In this document: positions 11,368-19,596 of the stretch, one piece after another
Position numbering within the stretch: position 1 is the first letter of the stretch
Layout of the letters: each line of letters opens with the position of its first letter
Source of the DNA: Temnopleurus reevesii
Lineage: Eukaryota; Echinodermata; Echinoidea; Temnopleuroida; Temnopleuridae
DNA length: 64,000 bases
Direction of reading: 5' to 3'
Assembly (NCBI GenBank): GCA_036244855.1
Contig: BQKZ01000321.1
Location: forward strand, 3,556 to 67,555
Notes under the pieces: model-generated
Told to the model about the DNA's origin: nothing
Database searches by the model: none
Seen by the model: the letters and a program-made list of their open reading frames with translations, nothing else
Made by a program: the position numbers and the translations under genes

Positions 11368-11575
11368 CTGAGCAGATCAAGGAACGCATCGAGCGTGGTG
11401 AGCTCCTTCACTTGGTTTCCATCTCCGAGGTTCTTCTTAAAGTCTGGTCTTCCGGGCCGGATGGCGACCACGAGGATGATTCCGATGACGACGGCGATGC
11501 AGGTCGTGCAGAAGTAATAGAGGAGCGCCCTCCCGCCAAGTTTTCCGCTTGACTTAGCATCAAGGCCAGTGAGAC
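11368..11575 (-). CDS. SLC1A: SLC1A transporter coding exon 2 (TM2-TM3 region)
   Basis: Seen: a 208-base exon with acceptor CACATAG|GT (AG at 11577-11576) and donor CTCAG|GTATGA (GT at 11367-11366). It enters in phase 1, completing the Gly codon from exon 1, and leaves in phase 2. It encodes about residues 93-161: [20 protein letters not shown], then TM3 ([20 protein letters not shown]) and a loop ending in [12 protein letters not shown]. The order (LITG, ALD-SSGK-G, IRPG, DAFLDL-R) matches human EAATs. Codon use is GC-rich against the AT-rich introns. Two truncated copies of its 3' half lie downstream in the same gene at 11049-11134 and 10559-10650. Confidence 0.95.
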
Positions 11576-12738
11576 CTATGTGATGATGAAAATAATGATA
11601 AACAACATTTACATAATGCTTTATTTACAATGAAGTGTTTTAAGTGTTTTTGCAATATAGGATTTTCCGGCCAAATTCACAGGATTTTCATTTGAATCAA
11701 TACTTTTTGCATTTGAATTAGCGTAGATCGTTTTTGCGGTGCAAATTGTCATTCAATTTTTTTATTTTTTCATCACATTTGCGACGTTTGTCGAATATTT
11801 GTGAGGTCTTATCATTCGATTGAGAAACGAGTCAGTTAGCATTCAAAATAATCAGTGATCATCGGAGCGTCATTTCTAGCTTTTAAATTTAGCGGCTGGA
11901 ATTCTTTTTCTGAAAGATATCATTCAAGTTAAGAATGCAGGGAAGTAATACAGGGGAATGCATGGTAAGTGTTTTACAATCTAGGGAAATGTTCAGAATA
12001 TGAGCTTCTTTGTACAGTTTTGAACCGACAGCAGATTGATGGCTTAAGACTCAATTTTACAAACTCATATTCCAAGCCCCACTCATATTATGTAACCCTT
12101 TTCTTCCCCGTCACCCACGATAAATATAAATCAGATGAATCACAATATAGACAGATATATACATCATTTTCATTACTTTCATTTTATGTGCTTAGACTAA
12201 TTGATAAGTAAGATTAATTTCATTCTTAAGTTAATCATCATTGGAAGTCCTTGCATTGATCAACCATTGTATGGCATGAATTCATAAGAAATATAAAGAG
12301 AGAAGTAAATTGATCAAAGATTGTATAAAAAGTAGATAAAAAGAATATTGTAGATAAGAGAGAATAAACAAATAAAGAGAAAATATGATGAGCACTGAAA
12401 ACGCCCTAGAGAAAATTAAAATGCAAAATGTGCTAATTTGATATACTAGAAATGAATTCGAACGATAAAGTCATGCTGCCGAGAAAACGTGAACGGATTT
12501 GTGCTTAATAGAACGACCGCTTCACTCAAAAAGGCAAATTATTATCAATTAGAATGAAACTACCACGCATTCAAATGAAAACATCATGAATTCATAAGCG
12601 AGAAAAAGGAATTTAAACCAGGGATATCTCCGAGTTCACGGAATATGACGAATTTGAAATAAAAGAAAATTAAATCCAATGCTATTATTCCGATTTTCGC
12701 CGGGAAATCCTATATTACCTGTCATTAGCAAAGCTAAT

Positions 12739-12903
12739 TAGTAGCATGTGCCAAGCATACAGGGAGCATACAGAGTTTGCCCATGCTAATAATTTTTACA
12801 CTTGACAAACATTCCAGAAGTTTTGCATGTTTGCTTATTATGCTTGCCATTATTAGCATGGGCAAATTCTGTATGCTCCCTGTATGCTTGGCACATGCTA
12901 CTA
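12739..12903. mobile_element. MITE with about 55-base inverted ends, TA-flanked
   Basis: TAGTAGCATGTGCCAAGCAT at the left is mirrored by ATGCTTGGCACATGCTACTA at the right. The match runs about 55 bases per arm with few mismatches around a short loop. The outermost TA could be a target duplication (Tc1/mariner style), but a longer one is not seen. Long apparent minus-strand frames here are shadows of the palindrome. Confidence 0.75.
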
Positions 12904-13199
12904 ATTTGTAATGGGAAGGTTGCCTTTTTCCCCAAGTATCATTTTGAGGGTCCAGTGACATAGTAACATAACTCCAATGTCGGTGCAATAGAGATTTTGG
13001 AATTGAAATAATAAACACAATAGCATCAAGTGTTTGTTGGCATTAAAAAAAACGTATCGTCCTCTTGAATTGGATCGATATGCTGGGTAATGTTGACCCA
13101 AACACATTTTTCTCTCAACGAAATTGGAGCAACGTCTTTTGGTCACAGACCCCTTGATTGTACTTTGTTGTTGCTTTCAATATGATCATCATTATTTAC

Positions 13200-13338
13200 C
13201 TGTGATCAAGCTGGAAACGATGAGGGGAAGGATAAGCATCTTCAGCAATCTCATGAGAACATCACCAGTGAAACTGATGAGGAGGAGGGCATCTTCGCAC
13301 GGCTCCACCAATATCAGGCCCATACCAAGGAACACTCC
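13200..13338 (-). pseudogene. Exon 1 echo B: older partial copy of SLC1A exon 1
   Basis: The minus strand encodes [20 protein letters not shown], then [18 protein letters not shown] and IVSSLITG, ending at CAG|GTAAAT (GT at 13199-13198). About 18 of 138 bases and 6 of 46 residues differ from exon 1, yet there is no stop or frameshift. The copy starts in the middle of TM1, where exon sequence is fused to intron sequence, and has only a poor acceptor (CAACAAAG). It is the third unit of a 181-182 base tandem series. Confidence 0.9.
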
Positions 13339-13381
13339 GTCCATTGCACTTTGTTGATTTTATATGATTATCATGATTTAC

Positions 13382-13520
13382 CTGTGATCAGGCTGGAAAT
13401 GATGAGGGGAAGGATGAGCATCTTAAGCAGCCTCATGAGGACATCACCAGGGAAATCGATGAGAAGGATGGCATCTTCGGATGGCTCCACCGATCTGAGC
13501 CCCATCCCAAGGAACACTCC
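13382..13520 (-). pseudogene. Exon 1 echo A: recent partial copy of SLC1A exon 1
   Basis: About 96% identical to the end of exon 1 (five differences in about 138 bases). The frame is open, with Gly to Asp and Val to Ile as the only residue changes. Donor CAG|GTAAAT intact (GT at 13381-13380). The spacing from exon 1 is 181 bases, so an intron spliced from exon 1 to this copy would be only about 30-40 bases, too short for normal animal splicing. Read as a tandem-duplicated exon end with attached intron start. Confidence 0.92.
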
Positions 13521-13562
13521 CTCGATTATACTCTGCTGTTGTTTTTAATTATCAATATTTAC

Positions 13563-13839
13563 CTGTGATCAAACTGGAAACGATGAGGGGTAGGATGAGC
13601 ATCTTAAGCAGCCTCATGAGGACATCACCAGGGAAACCGATGAGAAGGATGGCATCTTCGGATGGCTCCACCGATCTGAGCCCCATCCCAAGGAACACTC
13701 CCATCAGCACCGACGCGACGGTGAAGATGATGAGAAGGTTCTTCTTGAACCAAATCCATGCTCTCGTCTTGAAGTCCCGGCTGCGCGGCCTGAAGGTGTA
13801 CTCCTGCTTCCCGCTCTCGACTGCGTCTACGTCGCCCAT
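13563..13839 (-). CDS. SLC1A: Excitatory amino acid transporter (SLC1A family), coding exon 1
   Basis: Seen: the minus strand encodes 92 residues plus one base, starting MGDVDAVESG. A charged cytosolic N-terminus (1-33) is followed by TM1 (about 34-54, [20 protein letters not shown]) and the family-typical start of TM2 (about 69-92, [17 protein letters not shown], then SSLITG). The exon ends in phase 1 at a strong donor, CAG|GTAAAT (GT at 13562-13561). Start choice: the ATG at 13839 sits in ACCATGG, and the same frame has a TGA at 13899-13897 upstream, so no earlier ATG is possible. Known of the family: SLC1A transporters are trimeric plasma-membrane carriers that take up glutamate/aspartate with Na+ and H+ and export K+. 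Their substrate-binding hairpins and TM7-8 lie in the C-terminal half, outside this window. Family assignment is firm; the exact paralogue is not. Confidence 0.95.
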
Positions 13840-13904
13840 GGTGTCAAAGGGTGTAGTCTCTGGAGTTTTTGGTTGAAATGTTGGTTTCAAAGGTACTCAG
13901 TTGC
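13840..13904 (-). other. 5' UTR part of exon 1 with 3' splice site
   Basis: Upstream of the start codon the minus strand reads TTTAATTTCCCACAG|GCAACTGAG, a good acceptor (AG at 13906-13905). This makes 13904 the likely first base of the exon and implies a separate non-coding first exon and promoter further right. I could not identify that first exon. An in-frame TGA at 13899-13897 closes the frame. Confidence 0.7.
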
Positions 13905-13982
13905 CTGTGGGAAATTAAAAAATACAAATAAAAATAGTTTGAAAAATTGGATAAATGACGTCTGATCATAATCCTATTTTCT

Positions 13983-14085
13983 ATTCTTCATTGCGTCTAT
14001 GTCATCCATGGTGTTAAGGGGTGGACTCTCTGGTGATCTTGGCGTTTGGCTGGTGTAAGCTCGTAATAGTGCTTGGTTACTTGCC
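13983..14085 (-). pseudogene. Echo of the start-codon end of exon 1 (nearer copy)
   Basis: The plus sequence CTATGTCATCCATGGTGTT aligns with CTACGTCGCCCATGGTGTC of exon 1, and similarity fades over about 100 bases. On the minus strand it keeps ACCATGG and reads MDDIDAMKNRK then stop, so it cannot start the transporter. It lies upstream of the exon. Confidence 0.7.
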
Positions 14086-14235
14086 AAAAAGGAACAAGAA
14101 AACATTAATCACATGTTTAATGGTCCAACTTCCTGGTGTACATTTGTAACTTGATACCCAATACCCCTCTAAAAATATATTAACAAAAGAAAAGTGTATT
14201 GAAATTTGGAAGAGCATAAATATTGTTGTCAGGTC

Positions 14236-14330
14236 ATGCTTCCGATTCTACTGCATCGTCCATGGTATCCCAGGGCGTCAAAAATTGTCATCAGTGGTAG
14301 TTTGATGCTTTTGGTGCTTGGTGCTAACTT
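14236..14330 (-). pseudogene. Echo of the start-codon end of exon 1 (farther copy)
   Basis: The minus strand reads TACCATGGACGATGCAGTAG, that is MDDAVESEA then stop, against MGDVDAVESG in exon 1. More diverged than the copy at 13983 and followed by the same kind of CTTGGTGCT sequence. If transcribed in the 5' UTR it would be a short upstream frame. Confidence 0.6.
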
Positions 14331-14880
14331 GTGATAAATAATATAGAGAAAATAGTACTCTGAAACCAACATGGAACTTAGTATCTCATGATGCTCCAAC
14401 ATCTGCTCAAGAAAATACACTATTGTGGTTTAACACCGTAGACGTGAACAGGTTCCTTTTCATCTTCCTCCCATTTCTAGGTCTGTCCCTATTTCCCTTT
14501 GTCTATTGCAAGATTTGATTATCACCCATACTATCAATAATAAAACAAAGATATCTCTTCATAACTGCTGGAAAACTTGTCCTAATTCTAAGGTAAACTC
14601 AACACACAGAGTACAACCACAAATCCTTCTTGCCAAGTGGGGCCCTTTCACAAAACCCCTACAGAGGTACGTGGTTGGGTTAACAATAGGAAAATTAAGC
14701 AAGGCTCAGTGGGATGGTCATGAACTTGTCACGATTCTTCTCTCGTGGAAACCCCCTCTGGACGATTTCACCTTCGGCCTAATTGTCTCACTGAGTACGA
14801 TAACAACACATGGAGTGCTACACAGCAACTTCTGACACCTTGCCCGTTAGAAGTTGAATGCCCACTGGAGTAAGCCAAGG
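14331..14880. other. No supported feature
   Basis: Moderately AT-rich, with a 109-codon open frame on the plus strand at 14506-14835 that has no recognisable domain. Probably intron or intergenic DNA upstream of the transporter. Confidence 0.5.
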
Positions 14881-14883
14881 CCT

Positions 14884-15416
14884 GAAAATAAAGTGACATC
14901 TCAAAAAGTTTAGCTAAGGACAGACTCACACCCCAATGCAGTTACCAACACTTTGCTGTCATATCCACCAACTTGTCGCTATGATAGACTGGTGCAACAG
15001 GCCCTCCGTTCCAGTCAATTGCAGATTCACCTTTGTTTGTACCAGGTTAAATAGATCATACCCATTGAGATCAGCAGGAGATATGTCACAACGCATCAAC
15101 AAATCTTTACTATGAAGTATGCAACTCTAATGCTATCTCAGATTTATGCAAGGAACCATTACACTAAACTACTTTTTTCCAATTGAATATACCCATTGGA
15201 AAAAAGAAAATAAAGTCACATCTCTCAAATTTTAGCTCAGGACAGGCTCAAACCCCAATGCACTTATCAACACTTTGCTGACCAACTTGTCGCTATAACA
15301 TACTCTTGCAACAGACCCTCCGTTCCAGTCAATTGCAGATCCACCTTTGTTTGTACCAGGTTAAATAGAACATGCCCATTGAGATCAAAAGAAGATATGT
15401 CACAACGCATCAACAA
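14884..15416. repeat. Tandem duplication of about 320 bases
   Basis: 14884-15111 and 15206-15416 share GAAAATAAAGT-ACATCTC, CCCTCCGTTCCAGTCAATTG, CACCTTTGTTTGTACCAGG and GATATGTCACAACGCATCAA at roughly 85-90% identity, with small deletions in the second copy. Confidence 0.8.
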
Positions 15417-15476
15417 CTAACGGCTGTGATGGGTTCGAAGTTAATAGATGTGAAGGTCTTCGATAAGTCCTCTAAA

Positions 15477-17240
15477 CAATCCCATGTTTCTTCAGCTGGT
15501 CCTATCTCCTCATTATATTTGTATTGTTGTTTCTTGAGATAATACATTACTAATGGAAGCAAAGGAAATGTTAAATGTGACCCTGTAAATTGTTCTTCCT
15601 GTACTGAAAGACCCCTGTACATGAATCTTTAAAATTGGAATATTGAATCTTTATTGACGAGATTTGACATACATCAGTCCTCTTCTAAAAAAAATGGATG
15701 ATGGGTGAGATAGTGATAGTGGTGCTATTACTTGTCGTGGCAGTGGTTGTGGAAGTGGTGATGATGATAATGAAGAATGATGGTTGTGGTGGTGGTTATG
15801 ATGATGATGGTGGTGGTGATCATATAGGTGATGGTGATGGTGATGGTAATGACGATGCTTGTGGTGGTGGTGGTAGTGGTGGTGGTGGTAGTGAGGGTGA
15901 TGGTAATGACAGTGGTTGTGGTGGTGGTGGTGGTGGTGCTGGTGCTTGTGGTATTGATGGTGATGGAGATGATGATGGTCATTGTGATGGTGATCGTGAT
16001 GGAGGTGGTGGTGATGGTAATGATGATGGCGATGGTGTTGATGATAGTAATGATGGAGATTGATGATAATGACAAGCAATCCCATCCAAAAAAGCTGATC
16101 CTTTCTGCTCTCATTATTTGTCTTGTTTCTTAAAATAATAAATTACTTATGGAATCAAAGGAAATGTTAAATGTGGGCCTGTGTTGTTCTTCCTGTGTTG
16201 ATGTCCCTGGCTTGTACAACAATTGGTAAGTGCCCTTCTGAAAATAGAATGAGCCGAGGGCTAATGATAATGGTAATGGTTGTACTTGTCATGCTTGTGG
16301 TGGTATTGTTGGTGCTATAGTGATGATGATGATATTAATGGTGGTGGTGGTATTGGTGATGACAATTATTATGGTGTTAGTGATGACGATAATGCTATTG
16401 CTTGTGATGAAGATTATAATCATGGTGATGATAATGATGATATGAAGATTATAATCATGGTGATGATAATGATAATTATTAACATGACAGTGATAGTGAT
16501 TGTGGTGATGGTGATGATGATGATGAGCAATCCTATGTTTCTTATGCTTGTCTTTTCAGCTCACTAGATTCGTCTTTTTACTTATGAATGCATTACTCAT
16601 AAAATCAAGGGAAAGGTTAAATGGTGGTGACGGTGGTGGAGACGGTGGTGGTGGTGGTGGTAGTGGTGGTGGTAGTGGTGGTGATGATGATGATGGTGGT
16701 GGTGGTGGTGGTGATGGTGATGGTGTGGGTGATGATGACGGTGGTGGTGGTGGTGTTGGTGGTGGTGGTGATGGTGATGGTGGTGGTGCATGGTGATGGT
16801 GGTGGTGGTGATGATGGTAACAATGATGGTGGTGGTGATGGTAACAATGATGGTGATGGTGTGGGTGATGATGATGACGTGGTGGTGGTGGTGGTGGTGG
16901 TGGTGATGATGGTGGTGGTGGTGGTGGTGGTAGTGGTGGTGATGGTGGTGATGGTGGTGTTGGTGTTGGTGGTGCATGGGGATGGTGGTGGTATTGATGG
17001 TGGTGGTGGTGATGGTGGTGGTATTGATGGTGGTGGTGGTGATGATGGTAACAATGATGGTGATGGTGTGGGTGATGATGATGATGGTAGTGGTGGTGGT
17101 GTTGGTGGTGTTGGTGGTGGTGATGATGATGATTGTAGTGGTGGTGGTGGCGAGAATGATAACGGAGATGGCAACACTCAAAGTTACGTCTGATGATGAT
17201 GATGATGATGATGATAATGATGATGATAGCTACTTATCAA
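15477..17240. repeat. GGT/GAT microsatellite complex with three interspersed unique blocks
   Basis: Long GGT/GAT trinucleotide tracts (15700-16060, 16270-16530, 16621-17220) alternate with a conserved block of about 100-130 bases (15477-15604, 16076-16203, 16528-16622; CAATCC at the start, AAAGGAAATGTTAAATG at the end). The whole is a compound tandem repeat. The His-, Val- or Gly-only reading frames over it are not genes. Confidence 0.9.
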
Positions 17241-17960
17241 ATGTTATCTACTTTTGCGTTGGGTGCACACAAATTCACGACCAATAAAGACTATAAAAAC
17301 CAATGAAGAGTCATTAATACATTGACTAATACATGTAGTTTGTTTGAACAGGGACTGTGAATAAAGATATGCAAGTACGTCTAAATAAAATGCAAAAAAC
17401 AACAACAACACTAAAACCTGAAATCTAGAGGATAAAAAATCAAATACAATTCATTCACATGACATTTTGAATGGTAAAATGGCAAATTATCTTCCAGAAT
17501 TTCATGCTGTGTAGTGTCATGTTTCTCTCATAATTTTGTACTTTGAAATGGAGTTCACAGACAATGCAATACAAACTCTATTACCTAAACAGCATGAGGT
17601 TAAAGTGGATAATAGCAGTATGATATCTTTGGAAGATAAAGGCTTATTTGCAATGAGATAAAAAAAAACAATACAGAGGAACATCAAGACATAGAAGAAA
17701 AGAAAATATAATTGAAATAGGAGAAAATAGGAAAAAAATCAGTAACCTTCAATAAAACGGGAGGGAAAATTCTTACAATGACATGTGTAGCAATGTTTTA
17801 TTCGGCAGACTACTTGGCCGTGCAATATGAAAATAAGCTTATTTACAATCAAATAAAAGAATAGATATTATATCCTACTAATAAGATTGTATTCATTGTC
17901 ATTGGTCAATGAGCAGTCATGTGATTAAAAATATTTTCACCCTGAAATAAATTGGATATG
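17241..17960. other. No supported feature
   Basis: AT-rich DNA without repeats or frames I can support. Confidence 0.5.
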
Positions 17961-17963
17961 GCG

Positions 17964-18011
17964 TGACGTCATCCTCGGAATAGTTTTCGTTATGAAAATA
18001 TTATGACGTCA
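17964..18011. promoter_or_regulatory. Two perfect CRE palindromes (TGACGTCA)
   Basis: TGACGTCA occurs at 17964-17971 and 18004-18011, each followed by TC, 40 bases apart. An ATTGGTCAATGAG sequence (CCAAT-like on one strand) lies about 60 bases upstream. Known: TGACGTCA binds CREB/ATF bZIP dimers. Inference: a possible promoter for the short coding-like stretch starting about 70 bases downstream. Confidence 0.5.
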
Positions 18012-18081
18012 TCTTTTACGATAACTGGATTTTCAGCTATCGATATCAAGATCAAAGGTCGTCGAAACATAAACAACATTG

Positions 18082-18204
18082 GCGGCACCCAGTGAAGAAA
18101 TCAACAACGATGAACTGAGATTTAATCTCGTAGATGATGATGATTTGGAGGAATTCATTTCATCGACAGATTACAAGGAGGATATAAATTTGATTACTAT
18201 TTGA
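18082..18204 (+). pseudogene. Possible N-terminal fragment of a Crypton/KIAA1958-like protein
   Basis: 40 codons to a stop: AAPSEEINNDELRFNLVDDD, then DLEEFISSTDYKEDINLITI. The 'LRF-L-DDDLEEFI' pattern resembles the N-terminus of Crypton-derived, ZMYM/KIAA1958-type tyrosine-recombinase proteins common in marine invertebrates, from memory. No in-frame ATG exists; the codon before GCG is TTG (18079-18081) in a start-like context (AACA-TTG-GCGG). The frame ends within sequence leading into the palindrome at 18220, so it looks truncated. The acidic composition could also be chance. Confidence 0.3.
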
Positions 18205-18219
18205 TTTACTTTTGTAAGA

Positions 18220-18402
18220 TATAAATCAAATATACCATGCACATTTTTTGAAGTACTATATGAAATTATGGATTCTTTGGTGACCGGCATAGTGACTATT
18301 TTCTTCGGGGCTGTGCCCCTCAGAAAATAGTGCTATACCAGTCACCTCACAATCCATAATTTCAACTAGAACTTCTCAGTGCATGGTATATTTGATTTGT
18401 AT
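18220..18402. mobile_element. Long palindrome (about 85-base arms), MITE-like
   Basis: ATAAATCAAATATACCATGC at the left and GCATGGTATATTTGATTTGT at the right begin inverted arms. They continue through GACTATTTTCTTCGGGGC and GCCCCTCAGAAAATAG to a very short loop near 18314. Class unknown. The hairpin could also be the end of the element that carried the coding-like fragment next door. Confidence 0.7.
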
Positions 18403-19363
18403 GGAAAGGAATAATGCAAACATTGCAATGCATTTCAAATGAATATCACAAGAGTATTAAATACCTGAAGTTTGAAATGAAATAATTGACACAAATAAAT
18501 CCACGTGGAAATCTACGATACAGGTAGGGGATCAAAGGATTGTGCAGCCACTGGGGGCTTAAAGCCCATGTATAGTTTTGGTAAAGATTAAAGAAATGTG
18601 AATTTTGGGGATATTTACCATGACATATAGTTTCTATACACATTTCAAGATCATAGCATATTTTTCTACGAGCGAATTCTTTTGAAAATTTGAATTTGAC
18701 CGTTAAATCGTATTTAGCGCCCTCTCTTGGTTATAACAATATTTTGCTTCTTATTGGGCATATACAAAATTATTTCCAAGATTTTATTAAAGCATGCTAA
18801 AAAGGAATACATAAAGAATAAATTCTGAAATTTTCATCCAATTCTGTTCATGAGAAGCTGTCCTTTATCAAGAAAGAAAATATTGAATTAGCGTCGGGGG
18901 CTACGACGCTAAAATATTTTCCACACTTTAGGTTATAACTTTTCCAAAACTTGTTAATTTTTCGTACAATTTTTTGTACAACATGTTCATGATATCATGT
19001 TTCTTTTTAAGTAGATTTGAAGACAAAATTTGGCGATAAAAATATTCGCTTTTACCAAAACTATACTTGAGCTTTAAATATTCAACTTTCATACAACGTC
19101 CATATCCTAAACTCATGAATTAGTCTGCCATAAAAACATTGGCTTAGATATTTCTACACATTTCACTTATAAATCCCCCCTCTCACCTTATTGAAGATAA
19201 CTGACTCTTTTCCTATTTTTCCCCATTTCAACTTGATATTTTTTGTCTTATGTCTCGATGACCCTCTGTCTTATTTTTTTCTCATTGCAAATAAACCTCA
19301 TTCGAATAGAGATATCATACTGCTATTATCCATTTTAATCCAATGCTGTTCGGGTAATAGAGT
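18403..19363. other. No supported feature
   Basis: AT-rich, no coding motif. Short sequences around 18890-18910 (GCGTCGGGGGCTACGACGC) form a small GC hairpin in otherwise AT DNA. Confidence 0.45.
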
Positions 19364-19596
19364 CAGGGCGCTACAAACCCACTTGCCTGCATGCCCGGGG
19401 CAACAAAATGAAGCTGTCCGGCAAGTAAATAAAATTGTCACTTGCCTGAAAGTGCAAGTAGCAGCTTTTTCTAGTTTTCATCTTCATGTACAAATTGGCA
19501 TCAATTTGGGGAAAAGGAAATTTTGTTCAGGCAAGTGATTTGAAAACTTGCTTGCCCGACTGGGCAACTGGTGAAAAAAATTCTTGTAGCACCCTG
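19364..19596 (+). mobile_element. CAGGG-family MITE, 5-base target duplication
   Basis: Ends CAGGGCGCTACAA and TTGTAGCACCCTG, flanked by exact AGAGT (19359-19363, 19597-19601). Internal GGCAAGT/CTTGCC words as in the other copies. 233 bases, non-coding. Confidence 0.88.

Larger units (their letters stand above)
10440..11370. repeat. TTGTTTACTATTG-rich spacer carrying the exon 2 echoes
   Basis: The DNA between exon 2 and its echoes is made of degenerate TTGTTTACTGTTG/TTGCTATTG words. The same words lie immediately downstream of the exon 2 donor and abut each echo, as expected if the duplicated unit was 'exon end plus start of intron'. Confidence 0.6.
11576..13562 (-). other. Intron 1 (coding) of the SLC1A gene
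   Basis: Intron between exons 1 and 2. It holds two echoes of exon 1 (13382-13520, 13200-13338) and an inverted-repeat element (12739-12903). Otherwise AT-rich with no recognisable exon. Confidence 0.75.

Noticed and set aside
13200..13520. Mutually exclusive alternative exons (as in some ion-channel genes)
   Set aside because: The copies lack proper acceptors, begin mid-TM1, and would leave introns of 30-40 bases. Alternative donor competition is still possible and is listed as a finding.
13563..13890. A longer N-terminus for the transporter beginning at a TTG (MKPTFQ...)
   Set aside because: TTG is not a usual animal start, an in-frame TGA lies just upstream, and the ATG at 13839 has a strong context.
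15651..17287. Long His-, Val-, Gly- or Thr-rich open frames on both strands
   Set aside because: They are translations of GGT/GAT microsatellites in every frame; composition alone explains them.
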